Source: an uncultured Thiohalocapsa sp.
GTDB taxonomy: Bacteria > Pseudomonadota > Gammaproteobacteria > Chromatiales > Chromatiaceae
Direction: 5' to 3'
Assembly (NCBI RefSeq): GCF_913062725.1
Contig: NZ_CAJXWY010000041.1
Location: 1 to 36,582, forward strand
Length of the DNA stretch: 36,582 nucleotides
Part shown: in pieces, positions 16,019 through 24,256 of the stretch
Layout of the letters: each line of letters begins with the position of its first letter
Position numbering within the stretch: the stretch's first letter is position 1
Notes under the pieces: model-generated
Databases searched by the model: none
The model's input: only the letters and a program-made list of their open reading frames with translations
Told to the model about the DNA's origin: nothing
Position numbers and translations under genes: made by a program

Positions 16019-17851
16019 TCAACCGGCGTCAGCGATCCAGTCGAGCACGTCTTCGTCCGGCCGCGGCCTTGCGGGGGCGCCCTCGACGAAGAGCCCATAC
16101 CAGATGGCGAACTGCAGCAGGCCGAACAGTTCCCGCTCGCCGCCGCGGCCGGCCCGCCGCGCCGCCACCAGCGCCGGTATCGCATCGCTATCGAACCACT
16201 CGCGGACACCCCGGTGGCGCTGCAGCAGGGGACCGATCCGCGCGGCATTGTCGCCGTTCAGCCAATCCGCCACCGGCACATGGAAGCCGCGCTTGGGCCG
16301 GTCCAGGTGCCCCGCCGGCAGCCGCGGTGCGGCCCAGCGCCGCAGCAGCCATTTCCCGGTGCGGCCGCGGCGCTTGAGGCCGTCCGGCAGCGCCAGCCCG
16401 AAGGCCACCAGGCGGTGGTCGAGCAGCGGCACCCGGCCCTCCAGACCGAAGGCCATGAGCATGCGGTCGGTCTTCACCAGCAGGTTGTCCGGCAGCGCCG
16501 TGACAAGATCCGTGTATTGGCGACGCTGGAGGTCGGTCCACGCCGGCGGCGCCGACTGCCAGGCATCCACGAACGGCTGGCGACTGCGGCCGGGCAGGGC
16601 CCGCAGGCGCGCGCCGAACAGGCGCCGAATCCAGTGCGGCGACCATTGTGGGCGGGTGCGAAAGCCGCCGCTGCCGGGGAACAGCAGGCCCTTGCCGAGG
16701 CGCTCGAAGGCCGCCGGCCGGTAGCGGCGATAGCCGGCGAAGACCTCGTCGCCGCCTTCGCCGGAGAAGACCACCTTCAGCGATGTCGCCGCGGTTTGCG
16801 CCAGCACCGAGGTGGGCAGGCAGGCATAGTCCCGCATCAGGTCATCCGCCGCCCAGACGCTGTGCGGCAGCCGTGCGAAGACCTGGGCGGGCTCGAGCGT
16901 CAGGGCGTGATGCTCAAAGCCGAACCAGTCGGCGATGCGCCGCGCGCCGTCCAGCTCGTCCGCCATGCGGGTGCCGCGCCAGCCCACCGAGAAGCTGCGG
17001 ATGCGCCCGGCGCCATGCTCCGCCAGCGCCGCGGCGAGGGTGGCCGAATCCAGTCCGCCGGACAGGAACAGCCCATAGGGCACATCGGCACGCATGTGCT
17101 CGCGCATCACCTGGTCCAGTAACGCATCGAGTGCCTGCGCCGCGTCTTCGGCGTCGAGGGGCGCCGGCACGAGCGCCTCGCGCGGCGACCAGTAGCGGTG
17201 GTGGGCAATGCGCAAATCCGCATCGATGCTGAGCATTTCGCCGGGCAGCACGCGCTCGATGCCGGCGATGATGGTCTCCCTGCCGGTGCTGAACTGTTGC
17301 AGCAGAAACTGCCGCAACGCCGGGGCATGCACCTCGGGCTGTGCGGGCAGCAGCGGCAACAGGGCCTTCAGCTCCGAGGCGAAGGCGACGCGGTCCGGCA
17401 GACGGATGTAGAACAGTGGCTTGATGCCGAGCCGATCGCGCACCAGCAGCAACCGGCGCTCGCCGTGGTCATAGAGCGCAAAGGCGTACATGCCGCGCAA
17501 GTGCGCGACGGCCTCGGCGCCGTGCACCGCGTAGGCGTGCAGGATGGTGGCGGAGTCCGAGCCGCGGGCGGGCGCCGGCATCGCCCGGGCCAATGTCGCA
17601 TCCAGCTCCGGATAATTGTAGATCTCGCCGTTGGCGACCAAAGCCCATTGACCGTCATCGCTCAGCATGGGCTGGTGACCGCTCTCCAGGCCGATGATGG
17701 ACAGCCGGGTTTGGGCGAGCCCGACGGGTCCGAGCACGACCGTGCCCTGGTCATCCGGACCCCGATGCGCGAGTCGTGCGCGCATGGCTGCGAGCTGGTC
17801 AGGCTCGGGTGGCGCGCCATCGGCACGGATGAAGCCCGCTATGCCGCACAT
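16019..17851 (-). CDS. Asparagine synthase-like glutamine amidotransferase
   Basis: The class II glutamine amidotransferase domain hydrolyses glutamine and passes ammonia to an ATP-dependent synthetase domain that amidates a carboxylate. From the ATG at 17851 the protein is 610 residues with Cys2 as nucleophile (MCGIAGF), HRGPDDQG near 30 and ANGEIYNY near 75. The PP-loop ATP site LFLSGGLDSATL is near residue 260 and SGEGGDEVFAGYRRY near 370. Homologues inside exopolysaccharide or O-antigen clusters, including XrtA/PEP-CTERM-associated ones, probably amidate a sugar acid rather than aspartate; that is inferred from context here. True asnB cannot be excluded. It is the first gene of the leftward group and divergent from the ligase gene. 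Confidence 0.85.
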   Translation of the reverse strand: MCGIAGFIRADGAPPEPDQLAAMRARLAHRGPDDQGTVVLGPVGLAQTRLSIIGLESGHQPMLSDDGQWALVANGEIYNYPELDATLARAMPAPARGSDSATILHAYAVHGAEAVAHLRGMYAFALYDHGERRLLLVRDRLGIKPLFYIRLPDRVAFASELKALLPLLPAQPEVHAPALRQFLLQQFSTGRETIIAGIERVLPGEMLSIDADLRIAHHRYWSPREALVPAPLDAEDAAQALDALLDQVMREHMRADVPYGLFLSGGLDSATLAAALAEHGAGRIRSFSVGWRGTRMADELDGARRIADWFGFEHHALTLEPAQVFARLPHSVWAADDLMRDYACLPTSVLAQTAATSLKVVFSGEGGDEVFAGYRRYRPAAFERLGKGLLFPGSGGFRTRPQWSPHWIRRLFGARLRALPGRSRQPFVDAWQSAPPAWTDLQRRQYTDLVTALPDNLLVKTDRMLMAFGLEGRVPLLDHRLVAFGLALPDGLKRRGRTGKWLLRRWAAPRLPAGHLDRPKRGFHVPVADWLNGDNAARIGPLLQRHRGVREWFDSDAIPALVAARRAGRGGERELFGLLQFAIWYGLFVEGAPARPRPDEDVLDWIADAG

Positions 17852-18123
17852 GGCGACAGATGCGATCGGTGGTATGGATAGGAATGCACGGGAGCTTAAG
17901 GCTGTATGGCTCGGGTCAGTGCGCTGTACAGTGCGGCGCAATCTTGCCATGCGCGGGTTGTCGGCACCAACGCAGCGCTGGCAGGTCTGTCGCGTGCGGT
18001 CCTCTGTTACCATCGGCGATGTGCCCTGGCAGGCGCGACGGATTCGCCGCACCGTGCCACTGCGCTTGAGCTTTTCACACGGCTGCATCAGCCATCGCCC
18101 CACGCAACGCAACCGGAAACCTC

Positions 18124-19401
18124 GTGCTGCAAGCCTGGATCGAGCGTCTGCGGCGCTTGGGACTCGATGTCACCGCACTGTCTTTGTTTTCCGCACCCGC
18201 GGGTGTCTCCGTGGGGCTCGGGCTCGTCGTGCTCACGTTCTTGTTAGCGCTGGCGCGACGCCCGCTCTGGCCGCTCTCTGCCGGCGTGGTGCTCGCGGTG
18301 GTATTCGTGGGCTACGTGCTGGTGCTGGGGGTTGTCGGTGACTACCCCGGCGGCACCCCGGCGGTGCGTATGGAGGCCGCCGCGCAATGGGCGCAGCTCC
18401 TCGTGTTCGTGCCCGTGGCCTATGTGCTCGCCGGGGATCAGGCGCGCTTGCTGCGTCTGCTTGGACTCGCCCTCGTCGGGCTCATTCTGGGCGCGTTGTG
18501 GCGCCTGGACTGGGCGCTGCTTTTCACCGACACCGGGGCATTCGTCGAGAGGCGTCCCGGGTTCGGCTTCCCGGCGAATGTGGCAGCGCTATTCAGCGGT
18601 ACGGCCCTGCTGGGCCTCGTGATGCTGCGCCAGCGCTGGTGGCGTGCTCGCGGGCCCCGAGCCCTGTGGCTCGGGCTTTGGTGGCTGGCGCTGCTGTTGG
18701 TGGCGCAAGGTTTCCTGCTCAGCCTCTCGCGGGGCGCCTGGCTCGCGCTGGTGCTGACGCTCGCCCTCGGACTGCTCTGGACGGCGCGCACGTCGGCCTC
18801 GCAGGCGCCGCCGCGGTGGACATTGCCGGTGACCGGGATCATCGTGGTGTTGCTGCTGCTCTACGCCGGCCCCATGGCCGAGCGGTTCGCAGCGGAGTGG
18901 GGGAGTGTGCAGGCCATGCTCGCCGGCGATATCGACTACGCACCAGAGTCGTCCTTAAGCCAGCGCTGGCATGCCCAGCGCTTCGGGCTGCACGCTTGGC
19001 TGTCGCAGCCCTGGCTCGGCTGGGGGCCGGGGGCGGCCAGGGCGCTGCTCGCCGCCAGCGACGACCCGAGCCTGATGGTGATCGGGTATGGCCCCCTGAA
19101 GCACTTGCACAACACCTACCTCGAGGTGCTGGTACAGCTCGGACTGCTCGGACTGTTGTTTTGGCTCGGGCTGTTCTGGCTGTTGCTGCGCTCGGTCTTC
19201 CAGGCGCGGCGGGCACGGCGGATCGACGCCGATGTGACACGTTTCCTGGCGCTGGCCTTGGTTTACCTGATGCTCTGGAGCTTGTTCGATTTCCACGCCA
19301 TGCAACAAGTCTGGCGGGCCTACTGGGCCTTGCTCGCCGGTGCTGCGCTGAGCGTCGGCCTATTCGCCGGGCGCTCCGCCGATGCCCACGGGCCGCGCTG
19401 A
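18124..19401 (+). CDS. O-antigen ligase / polymerase family membrane protein
   Basis: WaaL-type ligases join undecaprenyl-linked O-antigen to lipid A-core; Wzy-type relatives polymerise repeat units. The 425-residue protein has about ten or more hydrophobic helices and the Wzy_C region: LSLSRGAWLAL, then a large periplasmic loop (about residues 250-330, ending HLHNTYLEVLVQLGLLGLLF) with the H-x-HN-x-Y-L signature. It starts with GTG at 18124. Its stop overlaps the next start (TGATG), and the following genes are all glycosyltransferases, so it heads a polysaccharide operon. Ligase versus polymerase cannot be decided from sequence. Confidence 0.86.
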   Translation: MLQAWIERLRRLGLDVTALSLFSAPAGVSVGLGLVVLTFLLALARRPLWPLSAGVVLAVVFVGYVLVLGVVGDYPGGTPAVRMEAAAQWAQLLVFVPVAYVLAGDQARLLRLLGLALVGLILGALWRLDWALLFTDTGAFVERRPGFGFPANVAALFSGTALLGLVMLRQRWWRARGPRALWLGLWWLALLLVAQGFLLSLSRGAWLALVLTLALGLLWTARTSASQAPPRWTLPVTGIIVVLLLLYAGPMAERFAAEWGSVQAMLAGDIDYAPESSLSQRWHAQRFGLHAWLSQPWLGWGPGAARALLAASDDPSLMVIGYGPLKHLHNTYLEVLVQLGLLGLLFWLGLFWLLLRSVFQARRARRIDADVTRFLALALVYLMLWSLFDFHAMQQVWRAYWALLAGAALSVGLFAGRSADAHGPR

Positions 19402-20513
19402 TGCACGTCGCGCTGGCAGTAAGCGCCTTCGGTGACGGCGGCGTCGAGCGGGTGATGACCGCACTCGCCGGCGGCCTCGCGGAGCTCGGCTGCGACGTGG
19501 ATTTATTGGTCGGACGCGTCGAGCATGCGTATCTCTGGGAATTGCCGGCGCAAGTACGGGTGGTGCCGCTCGGAGTCGGCGCGCCCGCCCTCATCACCGC
19601 ATTGCGATCCCGGCCGCCGGCCCTGGTGCTCACCGGCAAGCTGACCGACGATCGGGCGGCGCTCGCCGCCCGGGAGGCGCTCGGCCGGGGCCTCCGGGTG
19701 GTGGCCACCGTCGGCACGCCGCTATCGGTGAGCCTCGCCGCCAAGCGCTTCAATCCGCTGCACACCTGGCGTCAGCGCTTACGGGTGCGGCGGGAGTATC
19801 AGCGTCTCGATGGCATCACGGCGGTGTCACACGCCGTCGCCGATGATCTCAGCCACCGACTCGGTATCACCGGCGTGCCGCTATGCGTGCTGCCGAATCC
19901 GGTGATCCCCGCCGATCTGGACCGGCGCATCGGCGCGCGGGCGCCCCATGCCTGGCTCGAGCTCGGCGGTCCGCCGGTGGTGCTGGCGGTGGGCGGGTTG
20001 CGGAAGGTCAAGGACTTCCCGACCCTGCTGCGCGCCTTCGCGCTGCTGCCGGCGGATTTGAATGCGCGCCTGATGCTCTTGGGCGAAGGCCGCGAGCGCC
20101 GCAGGCTCATCGCGCTCGCCGGTCGTCTCGGCATCGCCGAGCGCGTGGCGATGCCGGGCTTCGTGGCGGATCCCTTCCCCTATCTGGCACACGCCTCGGC
20201 GCTGGTGGTGTCCTCGCGGCGCGAGGGACTCGGCAATGTCTTGGTGGAGGCCATGGCCGTGGGCACCCCGGTGGCTGCGACCGCCTGCCCGGGCGGGGTC
20301 AGCGAGCTGCTCGAAGACGGCCGGTTGGGCCCACTGAGTCCCGTGGGCGATGCGCCGGCGCTGGCCGCCGCCATCGAGCACCTGCTGCGGGATCCGACGC
20401 CGCCGAAGCGGCTGCGTGCCGCCGCGGCACCGTATCGTGTCGCGGCCTCAGCCGCGGGCTATCTCGATTTCTTTCGCGCCATCGTCGGCGGTGCGGCTGG
20501 AGGTTCCGCTTGA
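19401..20513 (+). CDS. GT4-family glycosyltransferase
   Basis: A 370-residue GT-B enzyme. The N-terminal acceptor domain starts HVALAVSAFGDGGVERVMTAL; the donor domain shows LAVGGLRKVKDFPTLLRAF, the LLGEGRER turn and VVSSRREGLGNVLVEAMAVGTPVAATACPGG with the E-x7-E pair. The ATG overlaps the stop of the ligase gene by one base and its own stop overlaps the next gene's TTG start, so the genes are translationally coupled. The shared blocks with the GT4 genes at 14884 and 24257 point to duplication within this locus. Donor and acceptor are unknown. Confidence 0.9.
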   Translation: MHVALAVSAFGDGGVERVMTALAGGLAELGCDVDLLVGRVEHAYLWELPAQVRVVPLGVGAPALITALRSRPPALVLTGKLTDDRAALAAREALGRGLRVVATVGTPLSVSLAAKRFNPLHTWRQRLRVRREYQRLDGITAVSHAVADDLSHRLGITGVPLCVLPNPVIPADLDRRIGARAPHAWLELGGPPVVLAVGGLRKVKDFPTLLRAFALLPADLNARLMLLGEGRERRRLIALAGRLGIAERVAMPGFVADPFPYLAHASALVVSSRREGLGNVLVEAMAVGTPVAATACPGGVSELLEDGRLGPLSPVGDAPALAAAIEHLLRDPTPPKRLRAAAAPYRVAASAAGYLDFFRAIVGGAAGGSA

Positions 20514-21592
20514 TACAGCAGGCGGAGCCGGTTCTCACGGCAGCACCCAAGCGGGTCCTGCTGGTACGCCTCAGCGCCATCGGCGATGTGATCTTCGCCT
20601 CGCCGCTGGCCGCCGCCTTCCGCCGGGCCTATCCCCAGGCTCACCTGGCCTGGCTCGCGGCGCCCGCCTGTGCGCCCCTGCTGCGCCATCACCCCGATCT
20701 GGACGAGGTTATCGTCTGGCCCGGCCCGGCGCTGCGCACGCTGTGGCGCGAGCGCCGGCTGCCGGCGCTGGCGGCGGAGCTGCGCCGGTTGCGCCGCGAT
20801 CTGCGCGCCCGCCGCTTCGACCTCGCGGTGGACCTGCAGGGGCTGCTCAAGAGCGCGCTGCCGGCGCGGCTCTCGGCGGCACCGACCCGCATCGGGCTCG
20901 GCAGCCGGGAGGGGAGCCGGTTTTTGCTGACCCGAGTGCTGCCGCGGGAGCCGGCGGCACAACGCACGCGCATCGGCTCGGAGTATCTGCATCTCGCGCA
21001 CATGCTCGGGCTGCCGGCGGACGCCTTCGAGATGGTCGTGCATGTCGGCGCTGAAGACGCGGTCGCCGCCGCCGATCTGTTGGCGGCGGCGGGCGCGGCG
21101 GCGGGGTGCTTCGTCTTCTGTCCCTTCACCACCCGCCCGCAGAAACACTGGCTCGCGGCGCGTTGGGCGGCGCTCGCGTTGCGGCTGCAGGCGGCCACCG
21201 GATGGCCTGCGGTGCTGCTCGGGGGCGCCGATGACGTCGAAGCCGGCGCTGAGATCGCCGCGGCCTCCGGCGGGGCCGCGGTCAATCTCGCCGGGCGCAC
21301 GAGCCTGCTGGAGGCCGCCGCGGTCATCGACCGCAGCCGGGCCGTGGTGGCGGTGGACACGGGCCTGGGACACATGGGCATCGCCCGCCGGCGCCCGACG
21401 CTGCTGCTGTTCGGCGCGACGCTGCCATACACCGACACCGCCCGGCCAGACGCCCGGGTGCTCTACCATCCGCGGGCCTGCGCGCCCTGCCGGCGCCGGC
21501 CCACCTGTGATGGGCGCTTCGACTGCATGCGCGATATCAGCGTGGACGAGGTCATGGCGGCCCTGCGGGCGCTGCCGGGGGTGGGCTGGTGA
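20510..21592 (+). CDS. GT9-family heptosyltransferase-like glycosyltransferase
   Basis: GT9 enzymes transfer heptose from ADP-heptose to the Kdo or heptose of the LPS inner core. The 360-residue protein starts with TTG at 20510, chosen because GGAGG lies six bases upstream and the codon overlaps the previous stop (TTGATA). Signatures: KRVLLVRLSAIGDVIFASPL (N-terminal), RPQKHWLAARW, GGADDVE, the donor-side VAVDTGLGHMG, and a C-terminal cysteine-rich ACAPCRRRPTCDGRFDCM, all common in WaaC-type proteins. It is probably heptosyltransferase I, consistent with waaA in the same window, but another GT9 role in O-antigen is possible. Confidence 0.88.
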   Translation: MIQQAEPVLTAAPKRVLLVRLSAIGDVIFASPLAAAFRRAYPQAHLAWLAAPACAPLLRHHPDLDEVIVWPGPALRTLWRERRLPALAAELRRLRRDLRARRFDLAVDLQGLLKSALPARLSAAPTRIGLGSREGSRFLLTRVLPREPAAQRTRIGSEYLHLAHMLGLPADAFEMVVHVGAEDAVAAADLLAAAGAAAGCFVFCPFTTRPQKHWLAARWAALALRLQAATGWPAVLLGGADDVEAGAEIAAASGGAAVNLAGRTSLLEAAAVIDRSRAVVAVDTGLGHMGIARRRPTLLLFGATLPYTDTARPDARVLYHPRACAPCRRRPTCDGRFDCMRDISVDEVMAALRALPGVGW

Positions 21593-22794
21593 AGGTGCTG
21601 CACGTGGAGGGCGGCGCCGAGCTCTACGGCGGTGCGCAGCAAGTGCTCTACCTGCTGGAGGGGCTCGCCGGATGCGGCGTCGACAGCCATCTGGCCTGCC
21701 GGCCCGGCTGCGCCCTGGCCCGGCACGCGGCGGCCTTCGCGCAGGTGCACGAGATCCCCATGGGCGGCGATCTGGATGTGGGCATCATCGCGCGCCTGGG
21801 TCGGGTCATCCGTACGGCTCAGCCAGACCTGGTGCATCTGCACAGCCGCATCGGCGCGGACGTGATGGGCGCGATCGCCGCCAGGCGCGCCGGCATCCCC
21901 GTGGTGCATACGCGGCGCGTGGACAATCCGGAGCCGCGCTGGCTGGCGGCGGCCAAGTATGGGCTGCACGATCGCGTCATCGCCATCTCCGAGGGCATCG
22001 CCCGGGTGCTGCGGGCGACGGGGATGGCGGAGGCCAAGCTGCGGGTGGTGCGCAGTGCGGTGGATGCCAGGCCCTACACGGGCGGCTGCGATGGCGCGAC
22101 GCTCGCCGGTGTGCTCGGTGGTCTCGACGCCGCCGCGCCCGGCCCCGATCGCGGTCCCAGTGCCGGCTCCCCGTCTGGCTCGCCGTCTGGCGCCCCGTCT
22201 GGCTCCGGGCGCGGTCCTGCTCCGGGCCCCGTCATCGCCGTCGTGGCCCAGCTCATCGAGCGTAAGGGTCACCGCTTCCTGCTACAGGCGCTGCCCGACA
22301 TCCTGGCCGCCCTGCCGGATGTGCAGGTGCTCTTCTTCGGCAAGGGGCCGCTGGCCGGCCCGCTGCAGGAGCGCATCGACCGCGACGGACTCGCCGCGCA
22401 TGTGCGCCTCATGGGCTACCGCGAAGATCTGCCGCGACTGTTGCCCTGTATGGATCTCCTGGTGCATCCGGCGACGCTGGAGGGCCTCGGCGTCTCGCTG
22501 CTGCAGGCCTCCGCCGCCGGTGTGCCCATCATCGCCAGCCGCGTCGGCGGCATCCCGGAAGCGGTGCACGACGGCGAGAACGGCCGTCTGGTGCCCGCGG
22601 GGGACGTGGCCGCGCTCAGGGCGGCGATCCTGGCGCTGTTGGCGAATGCGGGCCTGCGCCGGCGCATGGGCGCCGCCGGCCGGGCCCTGGTGGCACGCGA
22701 GTTTTCCGTCGCGCGCATGGTCGCGGGCAATCTCGCCGTCTACCGTGAATTGCTGGCGGGCGCGGCGCCTGCGACCAGCGTTGCGGGCGCCTGA
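21589..22794 (+). CDS. GT4-family glycosyltransferase with repeat-rich linker
   Basis: A 401-residue GT-B enzyme starting GTG at 21589 (GTGA overlap with the previous stop). N-terminal domain: KVLHVEGGAELYGGAQQVLYLLEG, then LVHLHSRIGADV. Donor domain: AVVAQLIERKGHRFLLQA, a HPATLEGLGVSLLQASAAGVPIIASRVGG segment (E-x7-E-like, with Q in place of the second Glu), and EAVHDGENGRLV. Between the domains is a ~30-residue low-complexity linker (about residues 184-214) made of Pro/Ser/Gly, caused by a tandem 12-base repeat. The reading frame is intact. It belongs to the rightward glycan operon. Confidence 0.88.
   Translation: MKVLHVEGGAELYGGAQQVLYLLEGLAGCGVDSHLACRPGCALARHAAAFAQVHEIPMGGDLDVGIIARLGRVIRTAQPDLVHLHSRIGADVMGAIAARRAGIPVVHTRRVDNPEPRWLAAAKYGLHDRVIAISEGIARVLRATGMAEAKLRVVRSAVDARPYTGGCDGATLAGVLGGLDAAAPGPDRGPSAGSPSGSPSGAPSGSGRGPAPGPVIAVVAQLIERKGHRFLLQALPDILAALPDVQVLFFGKGPLAGPLQERIDRDGLAAHVRLMGYREDLPRLLPCMDLLVHPATLEGLGVSLLQASAAGVPIIASRVGGIPEAVHDGENGRLVPAGDVAALRAAILALLANAGLRRRMGAAGRALVAREFSVARMVAGNLAVYRELLAGAAPATSVAGA
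22171..22206 (+). repeat. Three tandem copies of a 12-base repeat inside a glycosyltransferase gene
   Basis: The unit CCGTCTGGCTCG occurs three times in a row with one- or two-base differences, encoding PSGS-PSGA-PSGS. It lies in the linker between the two Rossmann domains. Unit length is a multiple of three, so copy-number change would lengthen or shorten the linker without a frameshift. Confidence 0.85.
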
Positions 22795-22812
22795 GCCCCG
22801 TTCGGCAGCGCC

Positions 22813-24246
22813 ATGCCCATGCCGGCGAAAACCCGCGCCACCCCGGCCATAGCCGCCGCGGCGCTCGGCTATTTCGGCCTGAATGCGCTCCTGCTGGGGC
22901 TGGTGACGCCGACGGCGGAGTGGGACCACGCCGAACAGCTCATCCTGAGTCAGTTCCCGGCGCTGGGCTACAACAGCCAGCCGCCGCTCTACACCTGGCT
23001 GGTGCAGGCGCTGTTCGCGCTGACGGGGCCGAGCCTGCCGGCGCTGCTGGCACTCAAGGCGCTGTTGCTGACCCTGCTCGTCACCGGCGTGGCCGTCGCC
23101 GCCCGGGCGCTCGGCCTGCCGCCGGCGCAGCAATGGGTGGCGGTGCTGGGGCTCGCGCTGATCCCGCAAATCGTGTGGGAAGATCAGCGCAATTTCACCC
23201 ACACCGTGCTGGTGGTGGCGGTCGCCGCCTGGACCCTGGTGGCGATGCTACGGCTGCCCCGGCGCCCGCATTGGCCCGGCTACCTCGGCCTCGGGCTCTT
23301 GCTGGGCCTGGGCATGCTCAGCAAGTACAACTTTGGCTTCTTCGCGCTGGGGCTGCTCGCGGCGGCGGCGACGCTGCCCGCCTGGCGGCGGGTCATGCTG
23401 AGCTGGCGCTTCGTCGCCGCCCTGGCCCTGGCGGCGGCGGTCTTTGCGCCCCATGGGCGCTGGGCGCTGGGTGCGCCGGCGGCGGCGGGCGAGGGCTTCC
23501 AGAAGCTACAAATGAGCGCCGGCGTGGGCTGGGCGACGCTGCTGGACCTGGCGGCGGGCCTGGGTGCGATACTCGGCCCGCTGATGCTGATCTCGGCGTT
23601 ACTGTTGCGCCGGGTCGCGGTTCCGGCACAGGCCCTGCCGGGCTGCCGGCTGCTGTGGCGCACCGCCGGTGCGGTGCTCGTGCTCGCCGTGGTGCTGCTG
23701 CTGGCCAGCGGCGCCCGCGATATCAAAGAGCACTGGCTGCAGCCCATGGTGTTCTACGCACCACTGCTGCTGGCCTGTCACCTCGCCCCCGGCGGTCGCG
23801 GCGGCCGGGCCTGGGGGGCGCTGGCCCTGGTGGTGCTGGCGGGCGTATCCGTGGCGCTGCCGGGGCAGGCCCTGTGGGCGGATCCCCAGCGCCCGTCGCG
23901 CCTCAACGCCCCGTACCAAGCGCTTGCGGCGCAGATGCAGGCGGCGGGGGCACGCCCGGCGCTGGTGCTGGCGGAGAGCGATCCCCTGGCGGGTAATCTG
24001 CGCCTGGCCTTTCCAAACGCCGTGGTCATGTCCCAGCGCAGCTTCTTCCCCGAGCGGCTGCCGGGCGGAGACTGGCTGCTGGTGGGGGAGCGGCTGGCGA
24101 CGGCGGACACCCCCTTCCGCCGTTGGCTCGCCGCCGACCTGGGGCTGGCGGCGCTCAGGGTGCATCGGGCGGAGGCGCCCCTGTATCACCTGCCGGCCCA
24201 GACCATGACCCTCGACTGGGCGCTGGTGCCCGCCTCCCGGCGCTGA
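22813..24246 (+). CDS. GT39-like membrane glycosyltransferase
   Basis: A 477-residue integral membrane protein with about ten hydrophobic helices and a C-terminal soluble part. The first periplasmic loop carries the acidic EWDHAEQ motif and the downstream QPPLYTWLVQALF motif, typical of the ArnT/PMT superfamily (PF13231-type). These enzymes use polyprenyl-phosphate sugars to decorate LPS or other glycans in the periplasm. It is the last gene of the rightward operon, starting 18 bases after the previous stop, and meets the next GT4 gene tail to tail with 10 bases between. Substrate unknown. Confidence 0.85.
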   Translation: MPMPAKTRATPAIAAAALGYFGLNALLLGLVTPTAEWDHAEQLILSQFPALGYNSQPPLYTWLVQALFALTGPSLPALLALKALLLTLLVTGVAVAARALGLPPAQQWVAVLGLALIPQIVWEDQRNFTHTVLVVAVAAWTLVAMLRLPRRPHWPGYLGLGLLLGLGMLSKYNFGFFALGLLAAAATLPAWRRVMLSWRFVAALALAAAVFAPHGRWALGAPAAAGEGFQKLQMSAGVGWATLLDLAAGLGAILGPLMLISALLLRRVAVPAQALPGCRLLWRTAGAVLVLAVVLLLASGARDIKEHWLQPMVFYAPLLLACHLAPGGRGGRAWGALALVVLAGVSVALPGQALWADPQRPSRLNAPYQALAAQMQAAGARPALVLAESDPLAGNLRLAFPNAVVMSQRSFFPERLPGGDWLLVGERLATADTPFRRWLAADLGLAALRVHRAEAPLYHLPAQTMTLDWALVPASRR

Positions 24247-24256
24247 CGCCGGCGGG

